Source of the DNA: Hyphomicrobiales bacterium
Lineage (GTDB): Bacteria > Pseudomonadota > Alphaproteobacteria > Rhizobiales > Aestuariivirgaceae
Assembly (NCBI GenBank): GCA_025359045.1
Contig: JANYHN010000013.1
Location: forward strand, 56,377-120,376
Direction of reading: 5' to 3'
Length of the DNA: 64,000 bases
Part shown: in pieces, positions 1-8,355 of the stretch
Layout of the letters: each line of letters starts with the position of its first letter
Numbering within the stretch: the first letter of the stretch is position 1
The notes under the pieces: model-generated
The model's database searches: none
Seen by the model: the letters and a program-made list of their open reading frames with translations, nothing else
Told to the model about the DNA's origin: nothing
Position numbers and translations under genes: made by a program

Positions 1-171
1 CGGAGTAATGATTATTTCTGTTACAATTTCTGGCATGCCACAAGAATGGATAATACGCAACGCAACGCTTTGAGCATCACGGGGAATCGAAGACAAGTCA
101 GTTTCGCTGCGGATAATCTCAAACGAGCGGGCGTAGATTTCGGTAGGGTTGCGGAGGTAGTTTAATATCAC
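1..171 (-). CDS. cobH: Precorrin-8X methylmutase, N-terminal part (runs off left edge)
   Basis: This is the beginning of precorrin-8X methylmutase, which moves a methyl group from C-11 to C-12 to give hydrogenobyrinic acid in aerobic cobalamin synthesis. Only 57 codons are visible. They include the family segment IYARSFEIIRSETD (residues 12-25) and IIHSCGMPEIV, whose His42 corresponds to the catalytic histidine. The start is taken as GTG at 171, overlapping the TGA of the upstream chelatase gene (GTGA), with an AAGAAG purine stretch just before it. The overlap suggests translational coupling with that gene. The identity is clear from the sequence; the exact start is inferred. Confidence 0.88.
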   Translation of the reverse strand, partial: MILNYLRNPTEIYARSFEIIRSETDLSSIPRDAQSVALRIIHSCGMPEIVTEIIITP

Positions 172-1220
172 TTCTTCATACTCTTCGGCCCCAGCGGATG
201 ATCCGCATGCGGATAGACAGCGTGGGTGTGGCCGTGATCGTGGTCATCCAAATTCAAATGTTCATTTGGCTTTGAAGCCAGCTTGAACGGCCCATCTTGG
301 CAGAGGCCAGTGCAATTTCCCTGAGCGTCACATTTCAAACATTCCTTGGCGCTCATGCCTTCCACGTGGTGATGGTGGCTTTCTTGCACCGCGCCCACTT
401 CAGCTTCAAAGCCCAAAACCTGCGTGCGATACTTGCACATCTGACAATTCATGGCGATGTCGCCAGAGATAATCTGCTCGATGCGTTCTACAAAAGTTTC
501 GACGACCGCAGAATGATCATTCAAATAGGGCGCTTTGAGAAACTCAACATTTGGGTGATTTGCGGCCACAGCATCAGCGGCCATATAAATGCGTTGGACG
601 AGAACACCGGTGAACAGAAAGTAAGGAAACACGATGATGCGTTTAAAGCCCAGCTTCGTCACATGTTCGAGAGCGGGTTCCACCAGAGGGAAGGTGACGC
701 CGGAATAAGCCACTTCGCCCCAGCCAAAGCCGAATCCCTCCCACAGAATGCGCATGACCTTGGCGACATTGGAATTGGCGTCAGGATCAGAAGCGCCGCG
801 CCCGACGACCAGTAGAAGGGTTTCGTGTTTTTCGACATGGGTGGGGGCGGCGTCGATGGCTTCTTGGATGCGGTCGCCAGCGGCGCGCATCATCTTGGGG
901 TCAATGCCCAGTTCCTTACCATAATCAATGCGAAGGTCATTTTGCTTCGCATAGGCGTTCAGCACCGATGGGATATCGTTTTTGGCATGACCAGCAGCAA
1001 ATAGCATTCCCGGCACGGCAAGTACGCGGTTCACACCCTTTTCTTTCAGGATATCGAGGCCCGTGCGGATAATTGGCGTGGCAAATTCGAGATAGCCGAA
1101 TTCAACGGGATAATGCGGAAGGCGTTTTTTCAGGTGTTTCGAAAGGTTGGCAAATTCCGTTACGGCCTTGCGGTTGCGGCTGCCATGGCCACAAAGCATT
1201 ACACCAAGTTTTTCAATCAT
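168..1220 (-). CDS. cbiX: Sirohydrochlorin cobaltochelatase-like protein, CbiX family, long form
   Basis: This 350-residue protein belongs to the CbiX family of ATP-independent chelatases, which insert cobalt into sirohydrochlorin. Two CbiX domains are visible. The first opens with LCGHGSRNRKAVTEF and contains AAGHAKNDIP, supplying the two metal-binding histidines. The second starts near residue 135 (VVGRGASDPDANSN). The C-terminal 90 residues hold a Cys cluster (CQMCKYR and CLKCDAQGNCTGLC), as in CbiX proteins with an Fe-S centre, and a His-rich tail likely to bind metal. It overlaps cobH. It coexists with CobN, the late-inserting ATP-dependent chelatase. Its substrate here could be early cobalt loading or storage; that part is inference. 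Confidence 0.85.
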   Translation of the reverse strand: MIEKLGVMLCGHGSRNRKAVTEFANLSKHLKKRLPHYPVEFGYLEFATPIIRTGLDILKEKGVNRVLAVPGMLFAAGHAKNDIPSVLNAYAKQNDLRIDYGKELGIDPKMMRAAGDRIQEAIDAAPTHVEKHETLLLVVGRGASDPDANSNVAKVMRILWEGFGFGWGEVAYSGVTFPLVEPALEHVTKLGFKRIIVFPYFLFTGVLVQRIYMAADAVAANHPNVEFLKAPYLNDHSAVVETFVERIEQIISGDIAMNCQMCKYRTQVLGFEAEVGAVQESHHHHVEGMSAKECLKCDAQGNCTGLCQDGPFKLASKPNEHLNLDDHDHGHTHAVYPHADHPLGPKSMKK

Positions 1221-1403
1221 AAAACGCGCCTTCCAAAGTGAGGCAGCCCCAAAACCGGGTGGAAGGCAGGTCCGTCTTGATGCCCACTTGGGTTCACCGC
1301 ACCGGAATGTCTTTCATCTCCTAATGGAGAACTGCTGAGGCTGTTTATAGTATTGTCAGCTTGCGGGGCAAGTAAGATTGCGACAGTATATGAGCGGGGG
1401 ACG
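1221..1403. other. Divergent intergenic region between cbiX and an exported-protein gene
   Basis: This 183-base gap separates two divergently read genes and must hold promoters for both. On the minus strand a GACCTGCC octamer matches the core of the B12 box, but the other riboswitch landmarks are missing: there is no GCCACTG and no GGGAAGG-type segment. I therefore do not call a second cobalamin riboswitch. No other structured element is evident. Confidence 0.4.
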
Positions 1404-1913
1404 ATGGAGGCTGAATTGAAGCGAAAAGCGATTGCGGCTATTGCGTTAGAATTGTCTCTGGGACTAGGGGCCCCGCCAGCTTTGGCCAAGATTTACGGCA
1501 ATGCTCGGTTTGGCTTTTTTATTGACGTTCCAACGGCCTTTAGCATTGCTGACCCCGAGCCTGAGAATGGCGATGGCATGAGCTATCATACCAAAGATGG
1601 CCATGCTCTGATTTCGGCCTCGGGCGGGTGGATCATTGAGGACAGTTTTGCTGCTCAAGTGGCTGAATATAAGAAGCTTGAGCGCGAAGACGGCTGGATC
1701 ATCAGCTATGAAAGCGCAGTTGGAAAATCCTCCGCTAGCTACTCCGGCATCAAGGGCGACCGCATTTTTTATCGCCACATGATTACCAGCTGCAGCGGCC
1801 AAGCGCATGCCTCTTATTGGCTGGAATATCCGGCGGCGGAAAAAGGGGAATATGATAGGCTGGTGAAAGGCATGAACGCTTCGCTAAAAGCAGGCGTGGG
1901 GAGCTGTGGTTAG
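1404..1913 (+). CDS. Putative exported protein of unknown function
   Basis: This is a hypothetical protein of 169 residues with a likely signal peptide. A short charged start (MEAELKRK) precedes a hydrophobic stretch ending near APPALAKI. The mature part begins YGNARFGFFIDVP. It resembles a family of small periplasmic proteins seen in Rhizobiales that combine this motif with a segment like ENGDG, but I can give no biochemical role. Two Cys residues (near TSC and at GSCG) could form a disulfide. The ATG at 1404 is preferred over an upstream in-frame start because it places the signal peptide at the N terminus. It is read divergently from cbiX. Confidence 0.6.
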   Translation: MEAELKRKAIAAIALELSLGLGAPPALAKIYGNARFGFFIDVPTAFSIADPEPENGDGMSYHTKDGHALISASGGWIIEDSFAAQVAEYKKLEREDGWIISYESAVGKSSASYSGIKGDRIFYRHMITSCSGQAHASYWLEYPAAEKGEYDRLVKGMNASLKAGVGSCG

Positions 1914-1988
1914 AGTCGGTAGCAAGATAAACATGTTGGCATTTTAGGTCGCTTTGCAAATCGCGCTTAAAATTGTTATAAGCTTTTA

Positions 1989-2210
1989 ATGGCACAGAGT
2001 TTTAAGGTTACAGCGATTTGGGATCCGAAGGCGGAGGTATTTACTTCGCATTCAAATATCCCCGGCTTGGTTGTGGAAGCAGATACGTTTGAGGAGTTCG
2101 TTTCTTTGGTCGAAGCTTTGGCACCTGAAATGTTGGAGGCCAATATGCCAAGTGCGAAGCGGCCGTTTTTGTTTGACATCGAGTTACATCGCACCCTTGC
2201 AGTTGCCTGA
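1989..2210 (+). CDS. HicB-like antitoxin (DUF1902 type)
   Basis: This 73-residue protein has the partial RNase-H-like fold of HicB/DUF1902 antitoxins. The motif AIWDPKAEVFTSHSNIPGLVVEADTF, seen in two adjacent pieces, is typical: a beta hairpin, a P-G-L turn and the start of the following helix. It would neutralise the HicA-type toxin encoded three bases downstream and probably represses the pair. There is no DNA-binding tail, so autoregulation would need another surface. The antitoxin-first order and tight spacing match a type II toxin-antitoxin operon. Assignment rests on motif resemblance and on the neighbour. Confidence 0.8.
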   Translation: MAQSFKVTAIWDPKAEVFTSHSNIPGLVVEADTFEEFVSLVEALAPEMLEANMPSAKRPFLFDIELHRTLAVA

Positions 2211-2212
2211 TT

Positions 2213-2407
2213 GTGCCAAAAGACTTCTATCGCGATTTGACGAAGATTCTGATGGCAGCAGGTTTTGCGCAGGTCGAGGGTGGGAAGGGCAGCCATGAAA
2301 GATGGCATAATAGTGAAACAGGAAAAACTGTTATAGTGCCTCGTTCCAAGAGCCGCCACACCGCGAATGAAGTATTGAAACAGGCGGGATTGCTGAAGGC
2401 GTTTTAA
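2213..2407 (+). CDS. hicA: HicA-like mRNA interferase toxin
   Basis: This 64-residue protein is a HicA-type double-stranded-RNA-binding-fold toxin that cleaves mRNA. It has the characteristic GGKGSHERW segment with the catalytic His and the VPRSKSRHTANEVLKQAGL ending. The GTG start lies two bases after the antitoxin stop, so translation is almost certainly coupled. Key residues are intact, and the module looks functional rather than degraded. Family function is well established; activity here is inferred. Confidence 0.85.
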   Translation: MPKDFYRDLTKILMAAGFAQVEGGKGSHERWHNSETGKTVIVPRSKSRHTANEVLKQAGLLKAF

Positions 2408-2505
2408 AATGCATTTTTGTCCAAAGCTCTGAAACCCAATTTGCGATAGTACAAAATTTGATAGGTAGGCAATATCATGGCTTACTCAGTGTAGCGGAGG
2501 TTTTT

Positions 2506-2970
2506 GTGGTTTGTGATTTTACCTTAACAGAGCATCTTGCAGCCAAGCGAGTCTGGAACCAGACAACTGTTCCAGTTGCGGTTCGACAAATAGAAAAGGG
2601 TGCGCAACTGTTGGTACGTTTGCCATATCGCGAAGATAATCGGATATGGCTTAATGGACTTGGCAAAAGTAGTGTAGATTGGAACAAAGAAAAGAAGCAC
2701 TGGGCACTTCCGAAATCTTGGTTCAATAATTTTGTAGAAACTTCGTTGAAGCGGTATGGAAAGCTCTATGTGATCCAGCCATATGTTGAGCTTGAAATAT
2801 GCGCTTCAGCTTGTCGCAACGCCGAAGGCCATGAATGCCAATGTTCCTGTATGGGAGCAAATCATGGTGTCCATGATGGAACTGGCTGGTTTGACGTTAG
2901 CGAGGCATTTGCAATTAGATTTGGTGCAACTCGTTTGGCTTGCAGACTTATGAATGCGAAAATAAATTGA
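2506..2970 (+). CDS. Cys-rich hypothetical protein
   Basis: The product (154 residues from the GTG at 2506) is not assigned to a function. The start is chosen because GGAGG sits five bases upstream; an in-frame TTG at 2458 is possible but has no such site. The N-terminal half contains two tryptophan-rich segments (NRIWLNGLG, KKHWALPKSWF) like a small binding domain. The C-terminal half has a dense cluster CASACRNAEGHECQCSCMG followed by NHG, five Cys and two His in about 24 residues, which suggests a metal site. I recall similar Cys-cluster proteins scattered through Actinobacteria and Proteobacteria, which would fit horizontal spread. It converges on cobO with a five-base gap. Confidence 0.55.
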   Translation: MVCDFTLTEHLAAKRVWNQTTVPVAVRQIEKGAQLLVRLPYREDNRIWLNGLGKSSVDWNKEKKHWALPKSWFNNFVETSLKRYGKLYVIQPYVELEICASACRNAEGHECQCSCMGANHGVHDGTGWFDVSEAFAIRFGATRLACRLMNAKIN

Positions 2971-2975
2971 AAAGC

Positions 2976-3590
2976 CTAAAACTCCACTCCTGCCTGTGCC
3001 TTCACGCCTGAGCGGAATGGGTGTTTAATCATTTCCATCTCAGTCACCAAATCCGCCAGCTCAATCACCTCATCGCGGGCGTTTCTTCCGGTGATGATGA
3101 TGTGTTTATCCATTGGACGTGTTTTTAAAACCTCTAGCACTTCTTTAAGCGGCAGGTAATCATAGCGCAGCACGATGTTGAGTTCGTCTAACATCACGAG
3201 GCGGTAACTTGGATCGGCGATCATGCGTTTGGCTTCTTCCCAGCCTGCACGGGCGTGGGCGATGTCGCGGTCTCTGTCTTGGGTTTCCCAGGTGAAACCT
3301 TCTCCCATGGCTTTGATGGTGACGAGGTCTGGGAATTTTTCCAGCACTGTGCGCTCGCCCGTGCACCATGCGCCTTTGACAAACTGGATGATGCCGCTAC
3401 GCATGCCGTGCCCCACATGGCGGAAGACCATTCCGAAGGCGGCGGTGGATTTGCCTTTGCCTTTTCCGGTGTGGACGATCAGCAGGCCGCGTTCAATAGT
3501 TTTGCCCGCCATGATTTTATCACGCGCGGCTTTTTTCTTGGCCATTTTTTCGTTGTGGCGGGCGGAGTCTTTTTCCAATTCTTCGGTCAT
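2976..3590 (-). CDS. cobO: Corrinoid adenosyltransferase
   Basis: CobO/BtuR transfers the adenosyl group of ATP to the cobalt of reduced corrinoids. The 204-residue protein has an extended P-loop HTGKGKGKSTAAFG near residue 40, then the family segments VKGAWCTGER and VMLDELNIVLRYDYL. The C terminus ends in the usual GVKAQAGVEF. Its start ATG overlaps the TGA of cobN (ATGA), so it is the last gene of the cbtB-cbtA-cobW-cobN-cobO operon and should be under the same cobalamin riboswitch. Length and motifs are normal for the family. Confidence 0.95.
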   Translation of the reverse strand: MTEELEKDSARHNEKMAKKKAARDKIMAGKTIERGLLIVHTGKGKGKSTAAFGMVFRHVGHGMRSGIIQFVKGAWCTGERTVLEKFPDLVTIKAMGEGFTWETQDRDRDIAHARAGWEEAKRMIADPSYRLVMLDELNIVLRYDYLPLKEVLEVLKTRPMDKHIIITGRNARDEVIELADLVTEMEMIKHPFRSGVKAQAGVEF

Positions 3591-6500
3591 GTTTGCAGGC
3601 CTTTCAAAACATCATAGGCGGAGTTGAGGCGCGGTTGCCAGAGGTTCCTTGCTATGGCCTCTTCAAGACGCGCCGCGATTTCTTTCAACGCATCGGGATT
3701 GTTGTCTGCGATGAAGTCTCTCGTTTCATCATCTGCGATAAAAGCATCATAGGCCAGATCGAAATGGTGGGTTTGCACAGCGCCTGTGGTGGCGGCGAAA
3801 GCGAACATGTAATCAACTGTTGCGGCGATTTCGAATGCGCCTTTATAGCCGTGGCGTTTCACTCCTGCGATCCATTTGGGGTTGACCACACGGCTGCGTA
3901 TGACGCGCGAGATTTCTTCTTCGAGGGTGCGAATGACCGGACGTTCGGGACGCGAGTGATCATTGTGATAGACCCGGGGCCGTGCGCCGGATTGGGTTTC
4001 GACTGCCGCGCTCATTCCGCCTTCGAATTGATAGTAATCATCCGAGTCGAGCAAATCATGTTCGCGGTTATCTTGGTTGTGGATCACGGCTTCAATGCCT
4101 GCGAGGCGGCGCTTGAAGGTGGCTTCGTCGTTATCACCTTGGGCTTTTGCACCATAAGCATACGCCCCCCAGATCACATAGGCGGCGGCGAGATCGGCCT
4201 TCGTGTCCCATATGTTTTCGTCGATCAGGGCTTGAAGGCCAGCACCATAAGCCCCGGGCTTTGCGCCGAATATGCGATGGATATCGCGGTGGGCGACCAT
4301 TGGGTTATCTTCGACAGGTTCGTCGAGGGCCGCCACGGCGCGGAATGCCTTGTCGAGCAGTTCGATTTGGGACGGAAAAGCATCGCGGAAGAAGCCGGAG
4401 ATGCGCAGGGTCACGTCCACACGGGGGCGGGCGAGTTTTGCGAGCGGGATGATTTCATATCCAGTCACACGCCAACTGGCAGAATCCCACACAGGTTTTG
4501 CGCCGATGAGTGCCATGGCTTGGGCAATATCGTCACCGCCAGTGCGCATGTTCGCCGTGCCCCAAGCTGAAAGACCAGCGTTTTTAAGGTGTTGACCGGT
4601 ATCTTGGAAGTGGCGCTTTAAAAGTTCTTCTGCGGATTTTTGGCCGAGCGTCCATGCTGTGGGGGTGGGCACGGTGCGATTATCAAGCGAGTAGAAGTTT
4701 TTGCCTGTGGGAAGAACATCAAGGCGGCCACGGGTGGGTGCGCCGGAGGGGCCGGGGGCAACACGTTTTCCACATAGTCCTTTGAGGAGGGACGTGATTT
4801 CGCTGGGGCCGCAGGCCGCGAGGGCAGGGCGAATGACGAATTGAATGGAATGCAGTACTTCGTTCAATCCGTCATTCCCACGAAAACGGGAATCCAACTT
4901 TGGCTCTCTGTCTGTGGCTAAGTTGGGTTCCCGCTTTCGCGGGAATGACGACACGAGGGAGGCAGCATAAATCTCCAGCCGTTCAATCGCATCGCCATTG
5001 GTGCGCCAAGGGGCGGCGATGAGTTGGAGAAGTTCGGAGGGTTTTACGCCTTTATAGGGTTCGGCCATTGGGGCAATTAACGGATCAAAGCCATCCATCC
5101 CAAAATTCTTTGCGAGTGCACGGATCAGGCTGGCATCTCCGCCTTCGCCAAGCCCGCGTGGCACGCGGGTGAGGGCGACGAGGAGGTCAGTTTCTTGTTG
5201 ACCTGTGGGAGACTTTCCTAAGATATGCAGGCCGTCGCGGATTTGAGCTTCTTTTAGATCGCAGAGGAACGAGTCCAACTTTTGTAAGTCGTTATCGTCA
5301 GTGCCGCTGAGGCCTGCATCTTTGTCGAGTTTGGTCGAAGCTGTGAGATCAAAAATTTGTTGGCGCAATGTTGCGATACGACGTTGGTCGAGACCTGATG
5401 CCAAATAATATTCATCGATCAGTGCTTCGAGGTCTTTCATTGGGCCATAAGATTCGGCGCGGGTTAATGGCGGCGTAAGGTGATCAATAATTACCGCTGA
5501 TGTTCGGCGCTTGGCTTGGGTTCCTTCACCCGGATCGTTGACGATAAAGGGGTAAAGTTGTGGGATGGGGCCGAGGGTAATTTCAGGATAGCATTCATGT
5601 GACAGGGCCACGGCTTTACCGGGCAACCATTCAAGATTTCCATGCTTGCCATTGTGGATAATGGCTTGAGCTTTGAAGTGATGGCACAGCCAGAAATAAG
5701 TGGCGAGGTAGAAGTGCGGGGGTACGAGTGCTGGGTCGTGATAAGTGGACTTAGGGTCGATACCGTAACCGCGCGCGGGTTGAATGGCCACGGCGATATT
5801 GCCGTAGAGATTTATGGCGAGGTGAAATGCGCCTTGGGAAAAGTGTGGATCGGATTCAGGTTCGCCCCATTGGGAAATGATCTGTGTACGGATGATTTGG
5901 GGGAGGGTAGTGAAGTGGCAGTTGTAGGCATTGAGCGTGAGGCTAGGGACCACTTCCGCCCTTCGGGGACCTTCTCCAAAGGAGAAGGGTGAAGTGTTAA
6001 ACTCAGTGCTGGAACTCCCGCTTCTTCTTTGGAGAAGCTGTCGCGAAGTGACTGATGAGATTTCTTTGCGGACAGAAATGAGAGATTGAATAAGCGTGTT
6101 TCCGTCGGAAGGAATTTCTCCAACTTTATACCCTTCATCCTGCAAAGCCTTCAAAATCTCAATTGTACTGGCGGGCGTGTCATACCCAACACCGTTAGCT
6201 ACGCGGCCGTCTTTATCGGGATAGTTGGCGAGAATGATTGCGATAAGCTTTTGTGGGTTTGGGGTTTCACGTAAGCGCAGCCAATTGGCGGCGAGCGTTG
6301 CGACATAGTCGATGCGGTCAGACACAGGTCTATAAGTGATGATGCGGCATTCGGTTTTTTCATGCCACAGTCCACCGGCTTTGAAAGAAATGGCGCGGGT
6401 GTAAATGCGGCCATCGAGTTCGGGCAGCACGACCGACATTGCAAGATCAGTGGCTCTGAGGCCGCGTGAAGATTCTTGCCAGTCACTTTCCGAATTTCCG

Positions 6501-7321
6501 GCAAGGGTGACTTGCAGCACGGGGCATTCGAAACTGGCAAGCGGATCGTTGGCTTCGTCGCCCACAGCAAAGGAAGTGGCGTTAATGATGACTTGGGGAG
6601 ATTTTAGATTGTCACGGACGAAATTGGCGCTGGACTTATCTTTTAAACTGGCCACGAAAATTGCTGAGGCGCTGATGTTTTGGCTTTTGAATGCGGTCAG
6701 CAATGCATCGATGGGTGCGGTTTGTCCGCCTTCGATGACGGAGCGGTAGATGATGATGGAAATTTTTTCGCTGCCATCACCTTGGTAGAATTCAGAGACG
6801 GGCAATGGTTCGGCTGCGGCGGGGGCTGGCGTTTGATGCAGCAAGTGGCTTGCGAAGTGCAAAATATTTTGTGCGTTATCATGGCCACCGCAGACGAAAT
6901 ATTGACGCAGGCGTTCGCAATCGGCGGGGCTGATGGTTGATCGGGCAGACAATGATGGGTCAGGGTCTTTGCCACCGGGAACAATAGCTAGTTTTATGTT
7001 TTGTTCGCGGGCCAGTGCTTCGATCACGTCAATGCCATAAGGCCAATAGGATGCGCCACCGAGCAGACGAATGATGATGAGTTTGGATTTGACACAGGTT
7101 TTTTCCGCGTAGAGATCGACGGCGAAATTGTGTTGCAGTTGCATCAGATTGGCCAGACGCAATGATGGTGCATGACTTCCTAACGCATCATGCGCACTAG
7201 CGAGGCCTGCAAGTTCGCTGTCGGCTGCGGTGAGGATGATTACATCGGCGGGAGATTGTTTGAGGTCGATAGCTTCCGCCGCGCCATCAATCACGCCGGA
7301 TGTGGTGGCGAGGAGGTGCAC
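3587..7321 (-). CDS. cobN: Cobaltochelatase subunit CobN with two repeat-derived in-frame insertions
   Basis: CobN is the large subunit of the ATP-dependent aerobic cobaltochelatase (with CobS and CobT, not in this window) that inserts cobalt into hydrogenobyrinic acid a,c-diamide. The 1244-residue protein matches the family along its length, with recognisable blocks HNGKHGNLEWLPGKAVALS and VTLRISGFFRDAFPSQ. Two segments look foreign. One is around residues 440-480 (from SSVTSRQLLQRRSG to EVVPS), the other around 790-820 (from SFPRKREPN to DSRFRGND). Both are translations of palindromic repeats listed separately, and both keep the frame. The GTG start overlaps the cobW TAG by one base. Confidence 0.93.
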   Translation of the reverse strand: MHLLATTSGVIDGAAEAIDLKQSPADVIILTAADSELAGLASAHDALGSHAPSLRLANLMQLQHNFAVDLYAEKTCVKSKLIIIRLLGGASYWPYGIDVIEALAREQNIKLAIVPGGKDPDPSLSARSTISPADCERLRQYFVCGGHDNAQNILHFASHLLHQTPAPAAAEPLPVSEFYQGDGSEKISIIIYRSVIEGGQTAPIDALLTAFKSQNISASAIFVASLKDKSSANFVRDNLKSPQVIINATSFAVGDEANDPLASFECPVLQVTLAGNSESDWQESSRGLRATDLAMSVVLPELDGRIYTRAISFKAGGLWHEKTECRIITYRPVSDRIDYVATLAANWLRLRETPNPQKLIAIILANYPDKDGRVANGVGYDTPASTIEILKALQDEGYKVGEIPSDGNTLIQSLISVRKEISSVTSRQLLQRRSGSSSTEFNTSPFSFGEGPRRAEVVPSLTLNAYNCHFTTLPQIIRTQIISQWGEPESDPHFSQGAFHLAINLYGNIAVAIQPARGYGIDPKSTYHDPALVPPHFYLATYFWLCHHFKAQAIIHNGKHGNLEWLPGKAVALSHECYPEITLGPIPQLYPFIVNDPGEGTQAKRRTSAVIIDHLTPPLTRAESYGPMKDLEALIDEYYLASGLDQRRIATLRQQIFDLTASTKLDKDAGLSGTDDNDLQKLDSFLCDLKEAQIRDGLHILGKSPTGQQETDLLVALTRVPRGLGEGGDASLIRALAKNFGMDGFDPLIAPMAEPYKGVKPSELLQLIAAPWRTNGDAIERLEIYAASLVSSFPRKREPNLATDREPKLDSRFRGNDGLNEVLHSIQFVIRPALAACGPSEITSLLKGLCGKRVAPGPSGAPTRGRLDVLPTGKNFYSLDNRTVPTPTAWTLGQKSAEELLKRHFQDTGQHLKNAGLSAWGTANMRTGGDDIAQAMALIGAKPVWDSASWRVTGYEIIPLAKLARPRVDVTLRISGFFRDAFPSQIELLDKAFRAVAALDEPVEDNPMVAHRDIHRIFGAKPGAYGAGLQALIDENIWDTKADLAAAYVIWGAYAYGAKAQGDNDEATFKRRLAGIEAVIHNQDNREHDLLDSDDYYQFEGGMSAAVETQSGARPRVYHNDHSRPERPVIRTLEEEISRVIRSRVVNPKWIAGVKRHGYKGAFEIAATVDYMFAFAATTGAVQTHHFDLAYDAFIADDETRDFIADNNPDALKEIAARLEEAIARNLWQPRLNSAYDVLKGLQT
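4871..4949. repeat. Palindromic repeat element inside cobN
   Basis: Two 30-base arms (4871-4900 and 4920-4949) are inverted copies with three mismatches, separated by 19 bases. Each arm carries the GTCATTCCC-GCGAAA-CGGGAA type sequence of a widespread proteobacterial interspersed repeat, whose translation is the well-known FPRKREP / SRFRGND pair. Here it is read through as part of CobN without a stop or frameshift. A full hairpin could form in the mRNA. Confidence 0.85.
5951..6058. repeat. Second, decayed inverted-repeat element inside cobN
   Basis: The left arm (about 5951-5986, containing CCTTCTCCAAAGGAGAAGG) and the right arm (about 6020-6058, containing CTTTGGAGAAGCTGTCGCGAAG) are imperfect inverted copies around a 33-base centre. 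They resemble the common repeat built on CCTTCTCC...GGAGAAGG with a CGAAG-type extension. Like the other copy, it is translated in frame within CobN. Its greater divergence suggests an older insertion. Confidence 0.65.
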
Positions 7322-8355
7322 TACCCAAGCAACAATTTTGTAATCGCGGCTTGATTGATCATCTTCTCACCAATCACCACAAGCTGCGTGCGCTTAGATT
7401 CGCCAGCATTCCAAGGGCGGTCGAAATAGGCGTTGAGGCGTGGGCCAACGGCTTGGATGAGGAGGCGGGCGTTAGAGCCTGCGACGGAGGCGAAGCCTTT
7501 GACGCGAAGGATGTCGTGGGTTTCAATAGTGCTGGCGATGCGCTTGAGTAACTCATCTTTATTTTGCTCACCGCCCAATTCAACGATGAACGTGACGAAG
7601 TCATCATGGTCATGTTGGGTTTCGCCTTCTTGCTCGTGCGTTGAAAGGCGGTTGTGCATGTCGTCTTCGGCGCTGGCTTTTTGGCCGAGCAGAATGGCGG
7701 CATCAATTATACCTTGCGAGGTTTGCACAAGGCTTGCGCCCTTTCGGAGCTGTGGCTTTAATGCGTCGTTTACAGCTTGCATTTTATCGGCGGATAACAA
7801 ATCAGCTTTATTAAGTAGCACCAAGTCGGCGCTGTTCAATTGATCATTGAATAATTCTTGAATCGGATTTTCATGGTCAACGTTTGGATCAGCGGCGCGT
7901 TGTGCGGCAATGGCCTCTTCGTCATCGGCAAAACGGCCTTCGCTCAAGGCTTTTGCGTCGACGATTGTAATGACACCATCAACAGTGACGCGGGATTTGA
8001 TGTCTGGCCAGTTGAAGGCGCGCACCAAGGGTTGAGGCAAGGCGAGGCCCGAGGTTTCGATGATAATGTGATCAAGTGGTGTGGCGCGGTTGAGAAGCTT
8101 ATTCATGGTAGGGACGAAGTCGTCAGCCACGGTACAGCAGATGCAGCCATTGGCAAGTTCGATGATATCGTCTTCCTTGCAGGCTTCTTGGCCGCAGCCT
8201 TTGAGGATTTCAGAATCCACACCCACATCACCAAACTCGTTGATGATTAATGCAATTTTGCGTCCGCCAGCATTTTGCAGAAGGTTGCGGATGAGTGTCG
8301 TTTTACCCGCTCCTAGAAAGCCGGTAATGACTGTTGCGGGAATTTTGGGCGTCAT
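7321..8355 (-). CDS. cobW: CobW-family GTPase, cobalt metallochaperone
   Basis: CobW is a G3E-family P-loop GTPase thought to deliver cobalt to the CobNST chelatase. The 344-residue protein has Walker A GFLGAGKTT (residues 12-20), the metal-binding CXCC motif (GCICC, about residue 71), a NKAD guanine-specificity motif (about 182) and a short His/Asp-rich stretch (QHDHDD) before the C-terminal CobW_C domain. It overlaps cbtA upstream (ATGA) and cobN downstream (TAGTG). This arrangement fits a single cobalt uptake, delivery and insertion operon controlled by the riboswitch ahead of cbtB. Confidence 0.94.
   Translation of the reverse strand: MTPKIPATVITGFLGAGKTTLIRNLLQNAGGRKIALIINEFGDVGVDSEILKGCGQEACKEDDIIELANGCICCTVADDFVPTMNKLLNRATPLDHIIIETSGLALPQPLVRAFNWPDIKSRVTVDGVITIVDAKALSEGRFADDEEAIAAQRAADPNVDHENPIQELFNDQLNSADLVLLNKADLLSADKMQAVNDALKPQLRKGASLVQTSQGIIDAAILLGQKASAEDDMHNRLSTHEQEGETQHDHDDFVTFIVELGGEQNKDELLKRIASTIETHDILRVKGFASVAGSNARLLIQAVGPRLNAYFDRPWNAGESKRTQLVVIGEKMINQAAITKLLLG

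Noticed and set aside
1221..1352. Possible second cobalamin riboswitch upstream of cbiX
   Set aside because: A GACCTGCC octamer matches part of the B12 box, but the other conserved segments are absent and the region is too short for the full fold.
3593..4570. Long plus-strand reading frame of 325 codons opposite cobN
   Set aside because: It is antisense to a well-conserved enzyme, has no family resemblance and is explained by codon bias of cobN; the same holds for the other long frames opposite cobN.
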